The position numbers and the translations under genes were made by a program. 20,660 nucleotides of DNA, taken from positions 1 to 20,660 of IMG/VR virus record IMGVR_UViG_3300025655_000372, one strand, 5' to 3'. Of this stretch, positions 1 through 7,894 are shown piece by piece (position 1 is the stretch's first letter; the number at the start of each line of letters is the position of its first letter). Below the pieces are notes generated by a model that had not been told where the DNA came from, searched no databases, and saw only the letters and a list, made by a program, of their open reading frames with translations. The DNA is from a virus.

Positions 1-175
1 TTGTATATTTCTGAATTAGCTTGTCTAGTTCCACTATTTCAGAATTACTTAAATCTGCCCCCGGATCGGTTAGTTCAATGAATCTCTTCATCTCTGGTCC
101 CCCACCCTTAAACTCTAATATCATTTCCTCTCTGATACACTCTTTGATAATTGTCTTTAGTTCTGATTTTTTCAT
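1..175 (-). CDS. Unknown protein, N-terminal part (runs off window)
   Basis: An ATG at 175 opens a frame that stays open to the window edge, giving about 58 residues. It begins MKKSELKTIIKECIREEM, a charged helical start often seen in small phage proteins near head genes. It begins just after the stop of the preceding gene (179-181). A purine-rich GGAAAG lies about 6 bases upstream of the ATG. Its place after terminase, portal and two unknown genes would suit a head-assembly protein such as a prohead core or scaffold component, but that is positional inference only. The visible part has no diagnostic domain. Confidence 0.7.
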   Translation of the reverse strand, partial: MKKSELKTIIKECIREEMILEFKGGGPEMKRFIELTDPGADLSNSEIVELDKLIQKYT

Positions 176-178
176 TGT

Positions 179-730
179 TTACTTTCCGCCCTTCTTTAGA
201 GAGAAATCCATTGTAGATTTTGCTGTGGAAAAAACATCTTCCATCAACATCTTGTTTGCCGCACTCTCCAAGTGTTTTACGAAATCTCTGAATGGAATAT
301 TGTTTATCTTTCCAGAGGATGGCGTCGGTGCTGGCTCATCATTCATATCAATGGTGTTCAATGTGTCTATATTTATCTCAATTTCTATGAACTGCCTTTT
401 TCCGGGTGCAACCCCCTGTAAAGCAAAGTCATAGGTAAATATGACGCTGGATGTGTCAAAGTATTCGGAATTGAAATATTTATATGCTTTTTTCTTCAAG
501 GCTTCAATACCAGATACAAATTCCTTGGCACTCTGTTTGGCAACGGAATCAACATCTTGTGTTGCCGATTTCCTAGCAGAATTGACAGATAGTTTTGGTT
601 TTACCCACGAAGATAGAACCAAATAAACCGCTTCTGGTCTGTTTTTGTTTTCTATTGCGTTTCCTGTCGCTTTCCAATCCTTACGCTTTAAGGATAATGG
701 TTGGCTTGTTCCCGGTCCAAATTTACCCAA
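179..730 (-). CDS. Unknown protein next to the portal gene
   Basis: This frame has no upstream ATG. The best start is a TTG at 730, six bases after a GGGGGG ribosome site, giving about 183 residues and overlapping the end of the previous gene by 8 bases. A TTG at 763 is also in frame but has no ribosome site. The protein starts with a Gly/Pro-containing stretch, has a helical middle around residues 45-85, and carries an acidic Pro/Ser linker near residues 130-140 (DEPAPTPSSG). No signal peptide or membrane segment is visible. I do not recognise the family. Position between the portal side and the next module suggests a virion or head-assembly role, as inference. Confidence 0.75.
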   Translation of the reverse strand: MGKFGPGTSQPLSLKRKDWKATGNAIENKNRPEAVYLVLSSWVKPKLSVNSARKSATQDVDSVAKQSAKEFVSGIEALKKKAYKYFNSEYFDTSSVIFTYDFALQGVAPGKRQFIEIEINIDTLNTIDMNDEPAPTPSSGKINNIPFRDFVKHLESAANKMLMEDVFSTAKSTMDFSLKKGGK

Positions 731-1547
731 TGACTTCCCCCCCGTTGTAGTGGTCCTCAACAAGATGTTTGTTCATCTCTTTCATTTCCGAAAGTAATTC
801 ATATCCATACAGTATTGAGTCTGTGTCTTCGTTTGATTTTATTCTATCTATAGCTTTTTCCAAATTCTTTTTAATGTCCTCATCGGCGGCCGGGACTATC
901 ATCGCACAATGTTCGGTCAACTGCATCAAAAGTGTTTCTCTATACTTTCTTATCTCGCCATCGTCTTTGGACTTGAGTAGGTTAAACAACCTTCTATCGC
1001 TTTCATTAAATGTTGTCTTATATTTGTCATTAAATTTCTTTATGGCAATCTTAACAACATGCTGCGGCTTCAGGAACTTTAGTTCCATGGATTCGTTCAA
1101 AACATCTTTGTCCAAAGTCTTTGTTTCCCTGAATGTGGAGATATGATCTACCACAAAGCTAAAAGACTCCACATACATTTGTGGATCGTTGATTTCGCTT
1201 GTGTGATACTTTATCAGATTTCCGATGTGTCTATTAATGTCTGTAGACTTCATCTTTGGGACGGAATATTTTGTTTCAAGTAAAGCATTGAACGATTGAA
1301 TATCCGCGAACGAATATTTACCAAGTGGCTTTAACGACTCCGAAACAAACATCTGTGCGCTCTGCTTATCCTTTATGTATGCCGTATTCAGGTTATGGTA
1401 AACCATAAATTGACGTTGTAGAACTTCCTTTAACCCAACATAAGTAATAAAGTCTTTCGCAAGACCCTTAGCTTGACGATCTTTACATTCGTAAATCTTC
1501 GTTATACATTGTTTGGTTATTGAATCTACTATGGTTCCAAAATTCAC
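723..1547 (-). CDS. Unknown helical protein downstream of portal
   Basis: About 274 residues, starting at a GTG (1547) with AGGAGA eight bases upstream; the only nearby ATG (1553) runs straight into TGA. The protein is rich in Lys, Asp and Glu and looks mostly alpha-helical throughout, with no Cys cluster, signal peptide or membrane span. The C-terminus (residues about 225-270) is strongly charged and helical. It lies 60 bases after the portal stop, in the place where T4-like phages put prohead core and protease genes. I see no Ser/His protease motif, so calling it a gp21-type protease would be unjustified. It is likely a virion or assembly factor, family unknown. Confidence 0.8.
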   Translation of the reverse strand: MNFGTIVDSITKQCITKIYECKDRQAKGLAKDFITYVGLKEVLQRQFMVYHNLNTAYIKDKQSAQMFVSESLKPLGKYSFADIQSFNALLETKYSVPKMKSTDINRHIGNLIKYHTSEINDPQMYVESFSFVVDHISTFRETKTLDKDVLNESMELKFLKPQHVVKIAIKKFNDKYKTTFNESDRRLFNLLKSKDDGEIRKYRETLLMQLTEHCAMIVPAADEDIKKNLEKAIDRIKSNEDTDSILYGYELLSEMKEMNKHLVEDHYNGGEVIG

Positions 1548-1607
1548 TTCACATTCTCCTTATGGTTGCACCCCTAAAAAGAAATATCTCCAAATATTAC
1601 ATAAACA

Positions 1608-3458
1608 CTACTTTTTGTTTGTGTTTATATCTATTTTTCCATCTTCCCTTTTGATTTTTTCATCCAAATTAGCAAGCATATGTATGGTGTTGTCATAGGA
1701 AAGACTATTGACCAACAATCGTTTGTTCTGCTTGACCGATGTCTTTCCCCTATTGTTTGTTAGTTTTCTCATTTCACCAAGGGATTTTATCAAATCGTCA
1801 AACGCCCTTGATTCAACAACTTCGCCAGTATCGGGATCAACATATTCATACCCCTCGGGCGGATCTTCTGGTAAAGCTTCACCTTGGTCATCAACAAACC
1901 CACCACTTGCAGCACCGGTCGCCGCGCCGGGTTGTGGTTGATCCATTTCACCACTTTCCCCCTGTGAGACGGTTTCTATCTCAAGCTTCATCTTTCCCTC
2001 AAGGAATTGCTGCTTAAGTATTAGCTTTATTTCATCATCACTGAATCCAAAGATGTTCTGCATACCCCAAACATATGATGTTGGGGAAAGGGTTGATTCG
2101 TCCCAAAGGGAACTAAACACACTTGCTTTCTGTTCATAGAGTTCGAACTTTTCAATTTCGGTTTGTGTGCTTGGGTTCGTGAGAGACAATTCAAACTCTG
2201 TCAAGTGTCCCTTTTCGCGGAACCCCAATGTCCAAAGGTGGGTTACTGCTATGTTGGTCAATGTTGCTATGACTGCTTGTTGCACTCTGTTAATTGTTCT
2301 GGCGAAACGAAAATCCTCACTCGACAATGTAGCCTTGGCATTTATCTGTTCATCAAAAGTTAGATATGCCTTGGGAACCTTTAATGCTGCGAACATCTTG
2401 TTTTGCAAGTATTCAATATCGGCAATCTCATCAAGATTGGATGCTCCGGGGAGTGTATCGATTTCACTATTCTTATCTCCGCGCCGGGGGATGAAAAAAT
2501 CTTCATCAACTGCCATCGTGTTGTATTTGTGATCTATATTTCCCGTCTGTTGATGAACCGCTTGTGTTCTCTTTATTTGGTTTTTGATTGACTTGATGTA
2601 TTCCCCAACATCCCCCGGATCTATATTGCCAACGTCTATGTAAAACACTCTACGTTCGGGTGCGCGGGTGATACGATAAATAAGCATTGAATCTTCTGCT
2701 AGAGTTAGTTGCTTCCATATCAATCTTGCTGACTCTATTGCTGCCGTTCCATATGGGTATTTGTCCATATTGTTTAATAGACGAAAGTGAGCAACCTGCC
2801 AACTGTCAAACTCAAGATTCTGTGCGTCCCAAAGAAACTTGACGGAATTAACCATTCCATCATAAGCTTCCTCGCGCCTCATTTCATTTATTGGCAAAGG
2901 CAAATGACCAACAACACCCCTTCCGGGTTGGACATCCAAGAGCAAAAAGTGATTTCCATACTTACACATATTTCGGGTCCAATGCCATAGATTGTGGTCA
3001 ATATCCAGAACATCATTGAACAGGTTTTCGAGAATCAACTTTATTCTCTCATTGTCTGTTTTTATGTCGAGAACAATACCATCTTCATTCTTTGTCAGAG
3101 ATTCGTCTGCATAAATGTCAAGTGCCGAATGAATCTCAGGAGTATAATCCATGATGAGATAATCTTCATATGTCTTTAGTCTATCGACCTCAAGTGTTGT
3201 TGCTCTTAGATAATGGTCGTATGTTGCCTTTTCAAACTGCGTCTTTAGATACTCTTTTTGTCTGCTTGTTGTTGGCGCATCATATTTCTCTGGATCGACT
3301 ATATACTTCTGTCCAAACCCTCGCTTGAAAAGTAGTGTTAATTTTGGGAACAGTCCAACATCCGGAGACTTTATATTGGTATTTGTAGTTGAAAAAACAT
3401 CGTCCCGTGTCCGGACACTGTTTGAACCAACCTTTTTGTACTTCATAAACTCTGACAT
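1608..3458 (-). CDS. Portal protein, T4 gp20-like
   Basis: 616 residues, ATG at 3458, ten bases after the terminase stop codon. It forms the dodecameric ring at the head vertex through which DNA is packaged and to which the neck joins. Segments fitting the gp20 family are visible: the helical region with YEDYLIMDYTPEIHSALDIY near residues 97-116, ITRAPERRVFYIDVGN at about 263-278, the DFFIPRR block at 320-326 and KAYLTFDEQINAK at about 363-375. The protein is longer than T4 gp20 (about 520 residues). The excess lies mainly at the C-terminus, where a low-complexity Gly/Ala/Pro and acidic linker (about 505-550) precedes a Lys-rich tail. Portal directly after TerL is the expected gene order. Confidence 0.93.
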   Translation of the reverse strand: MSEFMKYKKVGSNSVRTRDDVFSTTNTNIKSPDVGLFPKLTLLFKRGFGQKYIVDPEKYDAPTTSRQKEYLKTQFEKATYDHYLRATTLEVDRLKTYEDYLIMDYTPEIHSALDIYADESLTKNEDGIVLDIKTDNERIKLILENLFNDVLDIDHNLWHWTRNMCKYGNHFLLLDVQPGRGVVGHLPLPINEMRREEAYDGMVNSVKFLWDAQNLEFDSWQVAHFRLLNNMDKYPYGTAAIESARLIWKQLTLAEDSMLIYRITRAPERRVFYIDVGNIDPGDVGEYIKSIKNQIKRTQAVHQQTGNIDHKYNTMAVDEDFFIPRRGDKNSEIDTLPGASNLDEIADIEYLQNKMFAALKVPKAYLTFDEQINAKATLSSEDFRFARTINRVQQAVIATLTNIAVTHLWTLGFREKGHLTEFELSLTNPSTQTEIEKFELYEQKASVFSSLWDESTLSPTSYVWGMQNIFGFSDDEIKLILKQQFLEGKMKLEIETVSQGESGEMDQPQPGAATGAASGGFVDDQGEALPEDPPEGYEYVDPDTGEVVESRAFDDLIKSLGEMRKLTNNRGKTSVKQNKRLLVNSLSYDNTIHMLANLDEKIKREDGKIDINTNKK

Positions 3459-3468
3459 CTATCTTTAC

Positions 3469-5199
3469 CTATCCTTTTCGTTTTCCAACCAGCCAAGATA
3501 AATCTTCCTTTATTCCTGTAGTTCCCACGGACATTTCCCATGGACTATTTCGTCTTCGTTCATTCATAAATACATTGCTAAGTTCTTTGACCTCATCCTT
3601 TGCTAAAGTTGTTTGACTTCCATAGTTTGTAAGGGACGCTATGATACTTTCTCTTGTTGCAACCATGTCATTCAATGTTGTGTCTATAATAAGTAATCCA
3701 ATCGCCGCTGCCATAGATAGGTCATCATTATACCCCGCCATAGCCTCTGGCTTTCCATTATTCCATATGAGTGTTCTTAACTCAGACACAAGTCTTGTTG
3801 AATGTATGACGAACTTCCCCGTTCTTACCCCTTCCTCCAACTGCGTTATGGCGAGTGGGCGAGTGGAAGTTGTTGTTTGGAACCCCGGAACCATTGTCTC
3901 TTTATTCATCATAGCTTTTTCAAGCTTCCGTCTATCTCTGGCGTTAAACTGCCCTCGCATTGAATAGAATATGTTGGGATACTCAAGTTCCTGTACCTTC
4001 AGACAAGTTGCATATCCGATAGAGTTTGCTTCTATTGCTAATAATGCCTTGTTATACTTGATTCCCAATTCATAAAGGAACTTTGCATACATATCGGGAG
4101 GAAGTTTCCCCCGGTACTCTGCTACTTGTTCCAAGTTAGAAAGCTTGATGACATGACAGGCTGAATAATCAGAACCATCACCCCTTGCTACATCTGCCGA
4201 TATTAAATATTTGTCCGTTTCGTTGGGTTCTTCCCACGTCCAAAGATTGTTGTCAAACCCACCCACAGATTCGGGCGCACATACGTTCAACTCTGTCTTT
4301 TTTATGTATTCCTCAAGAATAACATTGTCGCCAGATCCAAGAAAGTCCATATCCATTTCTTGTGCTATTAGACGGGGATCCCCAAGCTGCCGACATTGCT
4401 CAATGTACCAAGGTGATTCTGGCTTAAGGGAAGATTCTCCACACACATTACAAACTGGACTATAGACGGACGATTCATTCTGTGTGTGGTTACACCCCAT
4501 ACACTTCCATATAACATCCTTCCCATACTTGGGGTGTTGTGTCCAGTGTATCCTCAGGGGATTAAAATCCGACTCTCCACTTTCTGCTGCCACCCATTGT
4601 TTGTGATAAAAGTTCCCAACACCCTTTGGTGTGGATATAATTACCGCATTACCACCGAGGGATAGTGTTGGATATGCTGCTGCCCAAAGGTCGTTGACCT
4701 TCCCCGTTTCAATTGCCGCTGCCTCATCAATGACCAACAAAGATAAAGATTCGGAACGGGCAGCGTTGGATGTTGTCGCTTCTGCTTCAACTCTTGAACC
4801 ATTTGATAGAGTTATACTACCCTGATTGTCGATGGTAATTTTGGGAACCATCCAGTTCGGAGAGTTGCGTATTATCAATTTCACTTTCCGGATAAATCCC
4901 TGTGCGTTCTTTTTCTTGTCAGCAACAACCACAACCTCTTTGGCAGAGTGGAATGTGATAAGCCAAGCAATGTATCCTGCGGTGATAGTGGAAAGTCCCG
5001 TCTGTCTCGACTTAAGAGTAATGTTGAATCTCTTTTGTTGGAACGATCTGATACAAACCTTCTGGTACTCATATAGTCTGAATGGTATGATCCCATTAAC
5101 CGGGTCGCGAACCTTTCCATAGTTTTCCAAAAAATAAATGGGGTCTTTTGTACACGACACCATTTCCTTCATCATTTGCATTTTTGATAATCTTGCCAT
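3469..5199 (-). CDS. Terminase large subunit (TerL)
   Basis: 576 residues. This is the DNA-packaging motor: an N-terminal ATPase that drives translocation and a C-terminal RNase H-like nuclease that cuts the concatemer. Visible motifs are a Walker A variant SRQTGLST at 64-71, Walker B LLVIDEA at 154-160, the coupling motif ISTPKG at 188-193, nuclease acidic motif SADVARGDGSDYS at about 334-346, and a late DD pair at 492-493. The residue at the adenine end (YEYQ, about 43-46) fits a Q-like motif. A four-Cys zinc-ribbon-like insertion (C233, C236, C250, C253) separates the two domains. The ATG at 5199 follows a GGGAG ribosome site that lies partly in a strong hairpin. The portal gene follows after 10 bases. 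No small terminase is recognisable nearby. Confidence 0.96.
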   Translation of the reverse strand: MARLSKMQMMKEMVSCTKDPIYFLENYGKVRDPVNGIIPFRLYEYQKVCIRSFQQKRFNITLKSRQTGLSTITAGYIAWLITFHSAKEVVVVADKKKNAQGFIRKVKLIIRNSPNWMVPKITIDNQGSITLSNGSRVEAEATTSNAARSESLSLLVIDEAAAIETGKVNDLWAAAYPTLSLGGNAVIISTPKGVGNFYHKQWVAAESGESDFNPLRIHWTQHPKYGKDVIWKCMGCNHTQNESSVYSPVCNVCGESSLKPESPWYIEQCRQLGDPRLIAQEMDMDFLGSGDNVILEEYIKKTELNVCAPESVGGFDNNLWTWEEPNETDKYLISADVARGDGSDYSACHVIKLSNLEQVAEYRGKLPPDMYAKFLYELGIKYNKALLAIEANSIGYATCLKVQELEYPNIFYSMRGQFNARDRRKLEKAMMNKETMVPGFQTTTSTRPLAITQLEEGVRTGKFVIHSTRLVSELRTLIWNNGKPEAMAGYNDDLSMAAAIGLLIIDTTLNDMVATRESIIASLTNYGSQTTLAKDEVKELSNVFMNERRRNSPWEMSVGTTGIKEDLSWLVGKRKG

Positions 5200-5210
5200 A
5201 AAATAAAACT

Positions 5211-5236
5211 CCCGCGATATAATTAAATATCGCGGG
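5211..5236 (-). terminator. Strong hairpin before terL: terminator and/or ribosome-site cover
   Basis: A perfect 10-bp inverted repeat (CCCGCGATAT / ATATCGCGGG) with a 6-base AT loop is followed on the minus strand by AGTTTTATTTT and then the terL ATG. A GC-rich stem plus T-rich tail is the form of an intrinsic terminator and would end transcripts from the DUF932 operon. The last GGG of the stem is also the first part of the GGGAG ribosome site of terL, so the folded RNA would hide that site. Which role dominates cannot be read from sequence. Confidence 0.75.
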
Positions 5237-5268
5237 GGTTTGTGTTTATGTTGTTTGAGTATTAGCTA

Positions 5269-6111
5269 CTAAAAAATACTTTCCGTGGAAAAGAACTTGT
5301 AAAGGTTCTCATCTAGCGAACGGGCACGGTTATACTTCCCCTTTTCACGAACCAAGTGGTGTTCAATCACACTATGGAAGGCGTTGTAAAGGGACCAAAC
5401 AGTCATCGGTCCATTTTCGAGTTCGCGGGAAATCTCGCACTCCACAAGAGGCTTATATTTAGCCGGAAAATTAACCTTAGGGTTATTGATGACATAATCA
5501 ACAAGCTTATTTAGATCCACAGATGTCCGCGCACCTAAATCCTTGTTTGCCCACTTGTTGAAGTTGGTGAACTGATCTCCATCAACAACACCAATGATTC
5601 CTTCAACCATTTCAGTGTAGTCCTTATTCTTGCTGTGGACGGATGTAAGATTTTTGATGATCTGAGGAACCCGCATACCATTGGTGCAAACCAAACGAAA
5701 GATACTTGCCTCAAGATGATATCGGAGGGTTCCGTCCAAAGAGTTTACAACAGTGATGCCAGGCCAATACTTATCTCCACTATTTCCAACGGAGGCTTCC
5801 TTGTGGGGGAAATAAATACTTGCAAACATCTTTGCCCCATTGTTTGCCAACAAAATACGCTTGAATGTCCTTTGACCCTTTTCCTTAAGACGATCAATAA
5901 TGGGATCGAGGGCGTCACTGTGAGATAGAACCTTATAGTTAGAACCAACTGTTCCAACAACCTCATTAGTATCTCCACGAACAATGGCGCGTCGGTTGGG
6001 AACTTCAACACCACCCTCTGTGAGTATCTTACTCTCCATCACCGGGAACTGATACTTCTCCGTAAATTCCTTGACCTCTCCATACCCAATGTTTGAAAAA
6101 TCACTACTCAT
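5269..6111 (-). CDS. DUF932 domain protein
   Basis: 280 residues, ATG at 6111 with AGAAGG about 9 bases upstream. The sequence matches the DUF932 (phage/plasmid-like protein) pattern. There is an N-terminal part with GTVGSNYKVLSHSDALDPI at about 53-71, resembling the family's transition from native to altered regulation of position. There is also a core segment WPGITVVNSLDGTLRYHLEA (116-135) followed by RLVCTNGM (139-146), which I take as the strongest evidence. These proteins are common in large phages and plasmids, and their molecular role is not established. It is the last gene before the terL hairpin, so it probably ends a transcription unit. No membrane segment or signal peptide is seen. 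Confidence 0.8.
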   Translation of the reverse strand: MSSDFSNIGYGEVKEFTEKYQFPVMESKILTEGGVEVPNRRAIVRGDTNEVVGTVGSNYKVLSHSDALDPIIDRLKEKGQRTFKRILLANNGAKMFASIYFPHKEASVGNSGDKYWPGITVVNSLDGTLRYHLEASIFRLVCTNGMRVPQIIKNLTSVHSKNKDYTEMVEGIIGVVDGDQFTNFNKWANKDLGARTSVDLNKLVDYVINNPKVNFPAKYKPLVECEISRELENGPMTVWSLYNAFHSVIEHHLVREKGKYNRARSLDENLYKFFSTESIF

Positions 6112-6132
6112 TTTAGAACCTTCTTTCTTTAC

Positions 6133-6642
6133 TTAGACCTCATCATCAAGGTCATCTTTTCTTGCGTGCTTGAACCTACAACGGGTTCCATTTTTGAATA
6201 ACCCTCTACCAAGTCTTATGTCATCCAGTATAGATAAGCATTCCTTGGCGTGCTTACTGTTGTGATAAAACCAATTGTCCTTTGCTGTCTTTTTTTCGTC
6301 ATCTTCACTTCGTTTCATCAAAGCAATCTTTTTGTCTGGATTGTAATAGCACCCAATACATTCGCTTGGAGACTTACACCAAAAGAAGGCCTTGTGTGGA
6401 CAATCGTCTGGAAACTGTGGTTTGATTCTCCTTTTGTTTGATTTGATTTTGGTTGGATGGGGAATGGATAAGTTCATTTCCTTCTTGCAAGTCCTGCATG
6501 TATATTCTTCGTTAAAGTGCTTATCCGTAAACTTTGGAACCTTTTTCCATTCCCCACATCTTGGACATTGTATTTCGCCTGAAGTTAGATTTTTGGAACG
6601 CCTTTCCCACACCCTCCCCTTTGAGCGAATGATGTTCTTCAT
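6133..6642 (-). CDS. Multi-zinc-binding small protein, unknown role
   Basis: About 169 residues from ATG 6642, which follows GGAG by six bases; the longer TTG-start version lacks a ribosome site of its own. Two Cys clusters are visible. The first is CPRC...CRTC at C26, C29, C49 and C52, a zinc ribbon. The second is CPHKAFFWC...CIGC at C81, C89, C95 and C98 with a nearby His. The rest is Lys/Arg-rich, consistent with nucleic-acid binding. A zinc-ribbon, nucleic-acid-binding or recombination/endonuclease accessory protein is possible, but no HNH or nuclease motif is visible. It begins within the stop region of the gene before it and is probably translationally coupled. Confidence 0.75.
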   Translation of the reverse strand: MKNIIRSKGRVWERRSKNLTSGEIQCPRCGEWKKVPKFTDKHFNEEYTCRTCKKEMNLSIPHPTKIKSNKRRIKPQFPDDCPHKAFFWCKSPSECIGCYYNPDKKIALMKRSEDDEKKTAKDNWFYHNSKHAKECLSILDDIRLGRGLFKNGTRCRFKHARKDDLDDEV

Positions 6643-6643
6643 A

Positions 6644-7195
6644 TCAATCTCCAATCAAATCATTCCACCGTCCCAACCAACTCTTGTGTTTGTGGGCACT
6701 CTCAAAGGTGAACACCCTTCCACCCCTCCCACGAAGTCTTGTATATCCATGTTGTGCTGTATTTGGTGAAAACTTTTGACCAATCTTCTTGGTGCTGCCA
6801 TCCCTAAACAATAGAGAGATTTCTGTGGAACCCTCATCCTTCCACAACGCTGCATCTTGGTTATACTTTCCGACCCAATTCTTTACCATTCCCTTGAGCT
6901 TGCCATTATCGTTTTCCTTGCCGATGATCATCACAGAATCTTCCTTCATTTCCTCCCCCGTGTTTGGATCTTGCCAAGCTCCATCAAGGAAAACATAACC
7001 ATATCCCGCACCTCGCGCCTCTGAGGCGATGCTTTTGTTGTCGGCAATACTTTTCTTCACGGGCTTTTCTTCGGGGTCGCGAAAGGCCGTGACGATTGCG
7101 ATTGGGATATTCTTATTTTTGAAGTGGGAGTAAACCCGCGACAAACTTACCTCCACAATACCAGCAATATCCCACATCCTCTTTAATTCATCCAC
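6644..7195 (-). CDS. Unknown protein, possibly DUF3293-like
   Basis: 183 residues. The start is GTG at 7195, six bases from a near-perfect GGAGGT ribosome site, so the non-ATG start is well supported. After a short helical N-terminus, residues about 32-90 read IAIVTAFRDP, then an N-x-x-I...GYGYVFLDGAW pattern, then EDSVMIIG. This order (ITA-R, Asn, GYG, Glu-Asp-Ser) resembles small phage and bacterial proteins of the DUF3293 type. The match is by eye and weak. The C-terminus is basic with a GRGGR stretch. It is the first gene after its own promoter (7217-7245) and leads a short operon with the zinc protein and DUF932 gene. Confidence 0.7.
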   Translation of the reverse strand: MDELKRMWDIAGIVEVSLSRVYSHFKNKNIPIAIVTAFRDPEEKPVKKSIADNKSIASEARGAGYGYVFLDGAWQDPNTGEEMKEDSVMIIGKENDNGKLKGMVKNWVGKYNQDAALWKDEGSTEISLLFRDGSTKKIGQKFSPNTAQHGYTRLRGRGGRVFTFESAHKHKSWLGRWNDLIGD

Positions 7196-7216
7196 GGTTA
7201 TACCTCCATCATTAAT

Positions 7217-7245
7217 ATTATATCAAAATACTATTTACAAGTAAA
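7217..7245 (-). promoter_or_regulatory. Extended -10 promoter for the 7195-5269 operon
   Basis: On the minus strand TTTACT (7240-7245) and TATAAT (7217-7222) are 17 bases apart, and TGA precedes the -10, giving an extended -10 (TGnTATAAT). Predicted transcription begins near 7210, leaving a short leader that includes the GGAGGT ribosome site at 7202-7207. It shares the CTTTACT...TGATATAAT layout of the 10.5-13.2 kb promoters but not their conserved upstream block. Confidence 0.75.
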
Positions 7246-7251
7246 GAAAAA

Positions 7252-7548
7252 CTACTCATAATTTTCGTATTCAATTTTTTCCGAAAAAACCCGGCGTCCA
7301 GAACCAGATAGATAAAACCTTTGTCCCGTGGAAGTTCTCAAAACTTTGTTGAACATATCAAACACTTCAATATCCCTGATATTGACAACCTCTCCATTTG
7401 AAAGCTTGGGATATTTATCTGCCTGTCCAATCATCTTACCCTGAATATATTCAGGCATCGCAAAATAATCATCATACTTGACTTCCCAATTTATAAGAAC
7501 TGGATAGTTGTTGTCCATAAAGTCTTTGTTTTTCATAAAATCATTCAT
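7252..7548 (-). CDS. Unknown small protein
   Basis: 98 residues. ATG 7548 is preferred because GGGGG lies five bases upstream; a GTG at 7560 sits next to that ribosome site and is unlikely. The N-terminus is Met/Asn/Asp/Lys-rich and helical, the middle has aromatic strands (residues about 17-35), and the C-terminal half (about 50-90) reads like a small beta-barrel or SH3-like fold with alternating hydrophobics, ending in an acidic tail. I cannot assign a family. It is the last gene of the long transcript from the 10.6 kb promoter, just ahead of the next promoter. Confidence 0.7.
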   Translation of the reverse strand: MNDFMKNKDFMDNNYPVLINWEVKYDDYFAMPEYIQGKMIGQADKYPKLSNGEVVNIRDIEVFDMFNKVLRTSTGQRFYLSGSGRRVFSEKIEYENYE

Positions 7549-7582
7549 GATTACCCCCACTGTCCTTATAAATATTCAACCT

Positions 7583-7804
7583 CTACCAAATAACAATCCT
7601 GTGGTTATTTTTTGTGGATCGCTTTTTGTCAATGGCAAAGTGTCCAATCTTTGTATCATAACGAGTCCCGACACACTCGGCATCATTGATTGGAGTAACC
7701 ACCCTCGCACCCGTGGGATCGGTTGTAATACGACAAACTTCAATGTTTCCATGTTCTGCCACAAGTTCACTGATCATAGCAATTAGTTCGACAGCCTTCA
7801 TCAT
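7583..7804 (-). CDS. Unknown small protein
   Basis: 73 residues, ATG at 7804 (a second ATG follows at 7801), with GGGGG eight bases upstream. It starts with an amphipathic helix (MKAVELIAMISELVAEHG) followed by a short mixed region containing RITTDPTGARV and a basic C-terminal tail. No cysteine, signal peptide or membrane span is apparent. Only three bases separate its start from the stop of a 15-codon open frame (7808-7855), which may act as a leader. Function unknown. Confidence 0.7.
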   Translation of the reverse strand: MMKAVELIAMISELVAEHGNIEVCRITTDPTGARVVTPINDAECVGTRYDTKIGHFAIDKKRSTKNNHRIVIW

Positions 7805-7807
7805 TAG

Positions 7808-7855
7808 CTAAACCCCCATACGCATGTGGTGATAGTTATTGAGAATGAGTTTCAT
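7808..7855 (-). CDS. Possible 15-aa leader peptide
   Basis: ATG 7855 lies six bases after AAAGG and encodes a 15-residue peptide (MKLILNNYHHMRMGV) whose stop is three bases from the next gene's start. A 10-bp inverted repeat overlaps its first codons. The arrangement suits translational coupling or a regulatory leader, but the region can also be explained as debris of a duplicated gene end, so the call is tentative. Confidence 0.3.
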   Translation of the reverse strand: MKLILNNYHHMRMGV

Positions 7856-7861
7856 TCTCAA
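7839..7861 (-). repeat. Perfect 10-bp inverted repeat (TTGAGAATGA)
   Basis: TTGAGAATGA (7839-7848) and TCATTCTCAA (7852-7861) are separated by three bases. No T-tract follows on the minus strand, so a terminator is unlikely. It could be a dimeric repressor site or an RNA hairpin over the start of the 15-aa frame. A third related element, TGAGAAT, lies just beyond it. Confidence 0.7.
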
Positions 7862-7873
7862 CCTTTCGAATCA
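7857..7873 (-). repeat. 17-bp direct repeat, copy after the 219-aa gene
   Basis: The 17 bases here are identical to 8562-8578. In the reading frame L-I-R-K-V-E-N-E-T-H-S-Q-stop, this copy resembles the C-terminus of the DUF3310 protein (MIRKVEEENESA). It therefore looks like a duplicated gene tail, now cut off by an upstream TGA. The two copies flank the gene at 7895-8554. Confidence 0.7.
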
Positions 7874-7894
7874 ATTCTCATTGTAATCTTCCCC

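Noticed and set aside
723-1547. Prohead protease (gp21-like)
   Set aside because: Position fits, but no catalytic serine or histidine motif is visible.
5635-5928. 97-aa plus-strand open frame opposite the DUF932 gene
   Set aside because: Shadow of a recognised gene; no family features.
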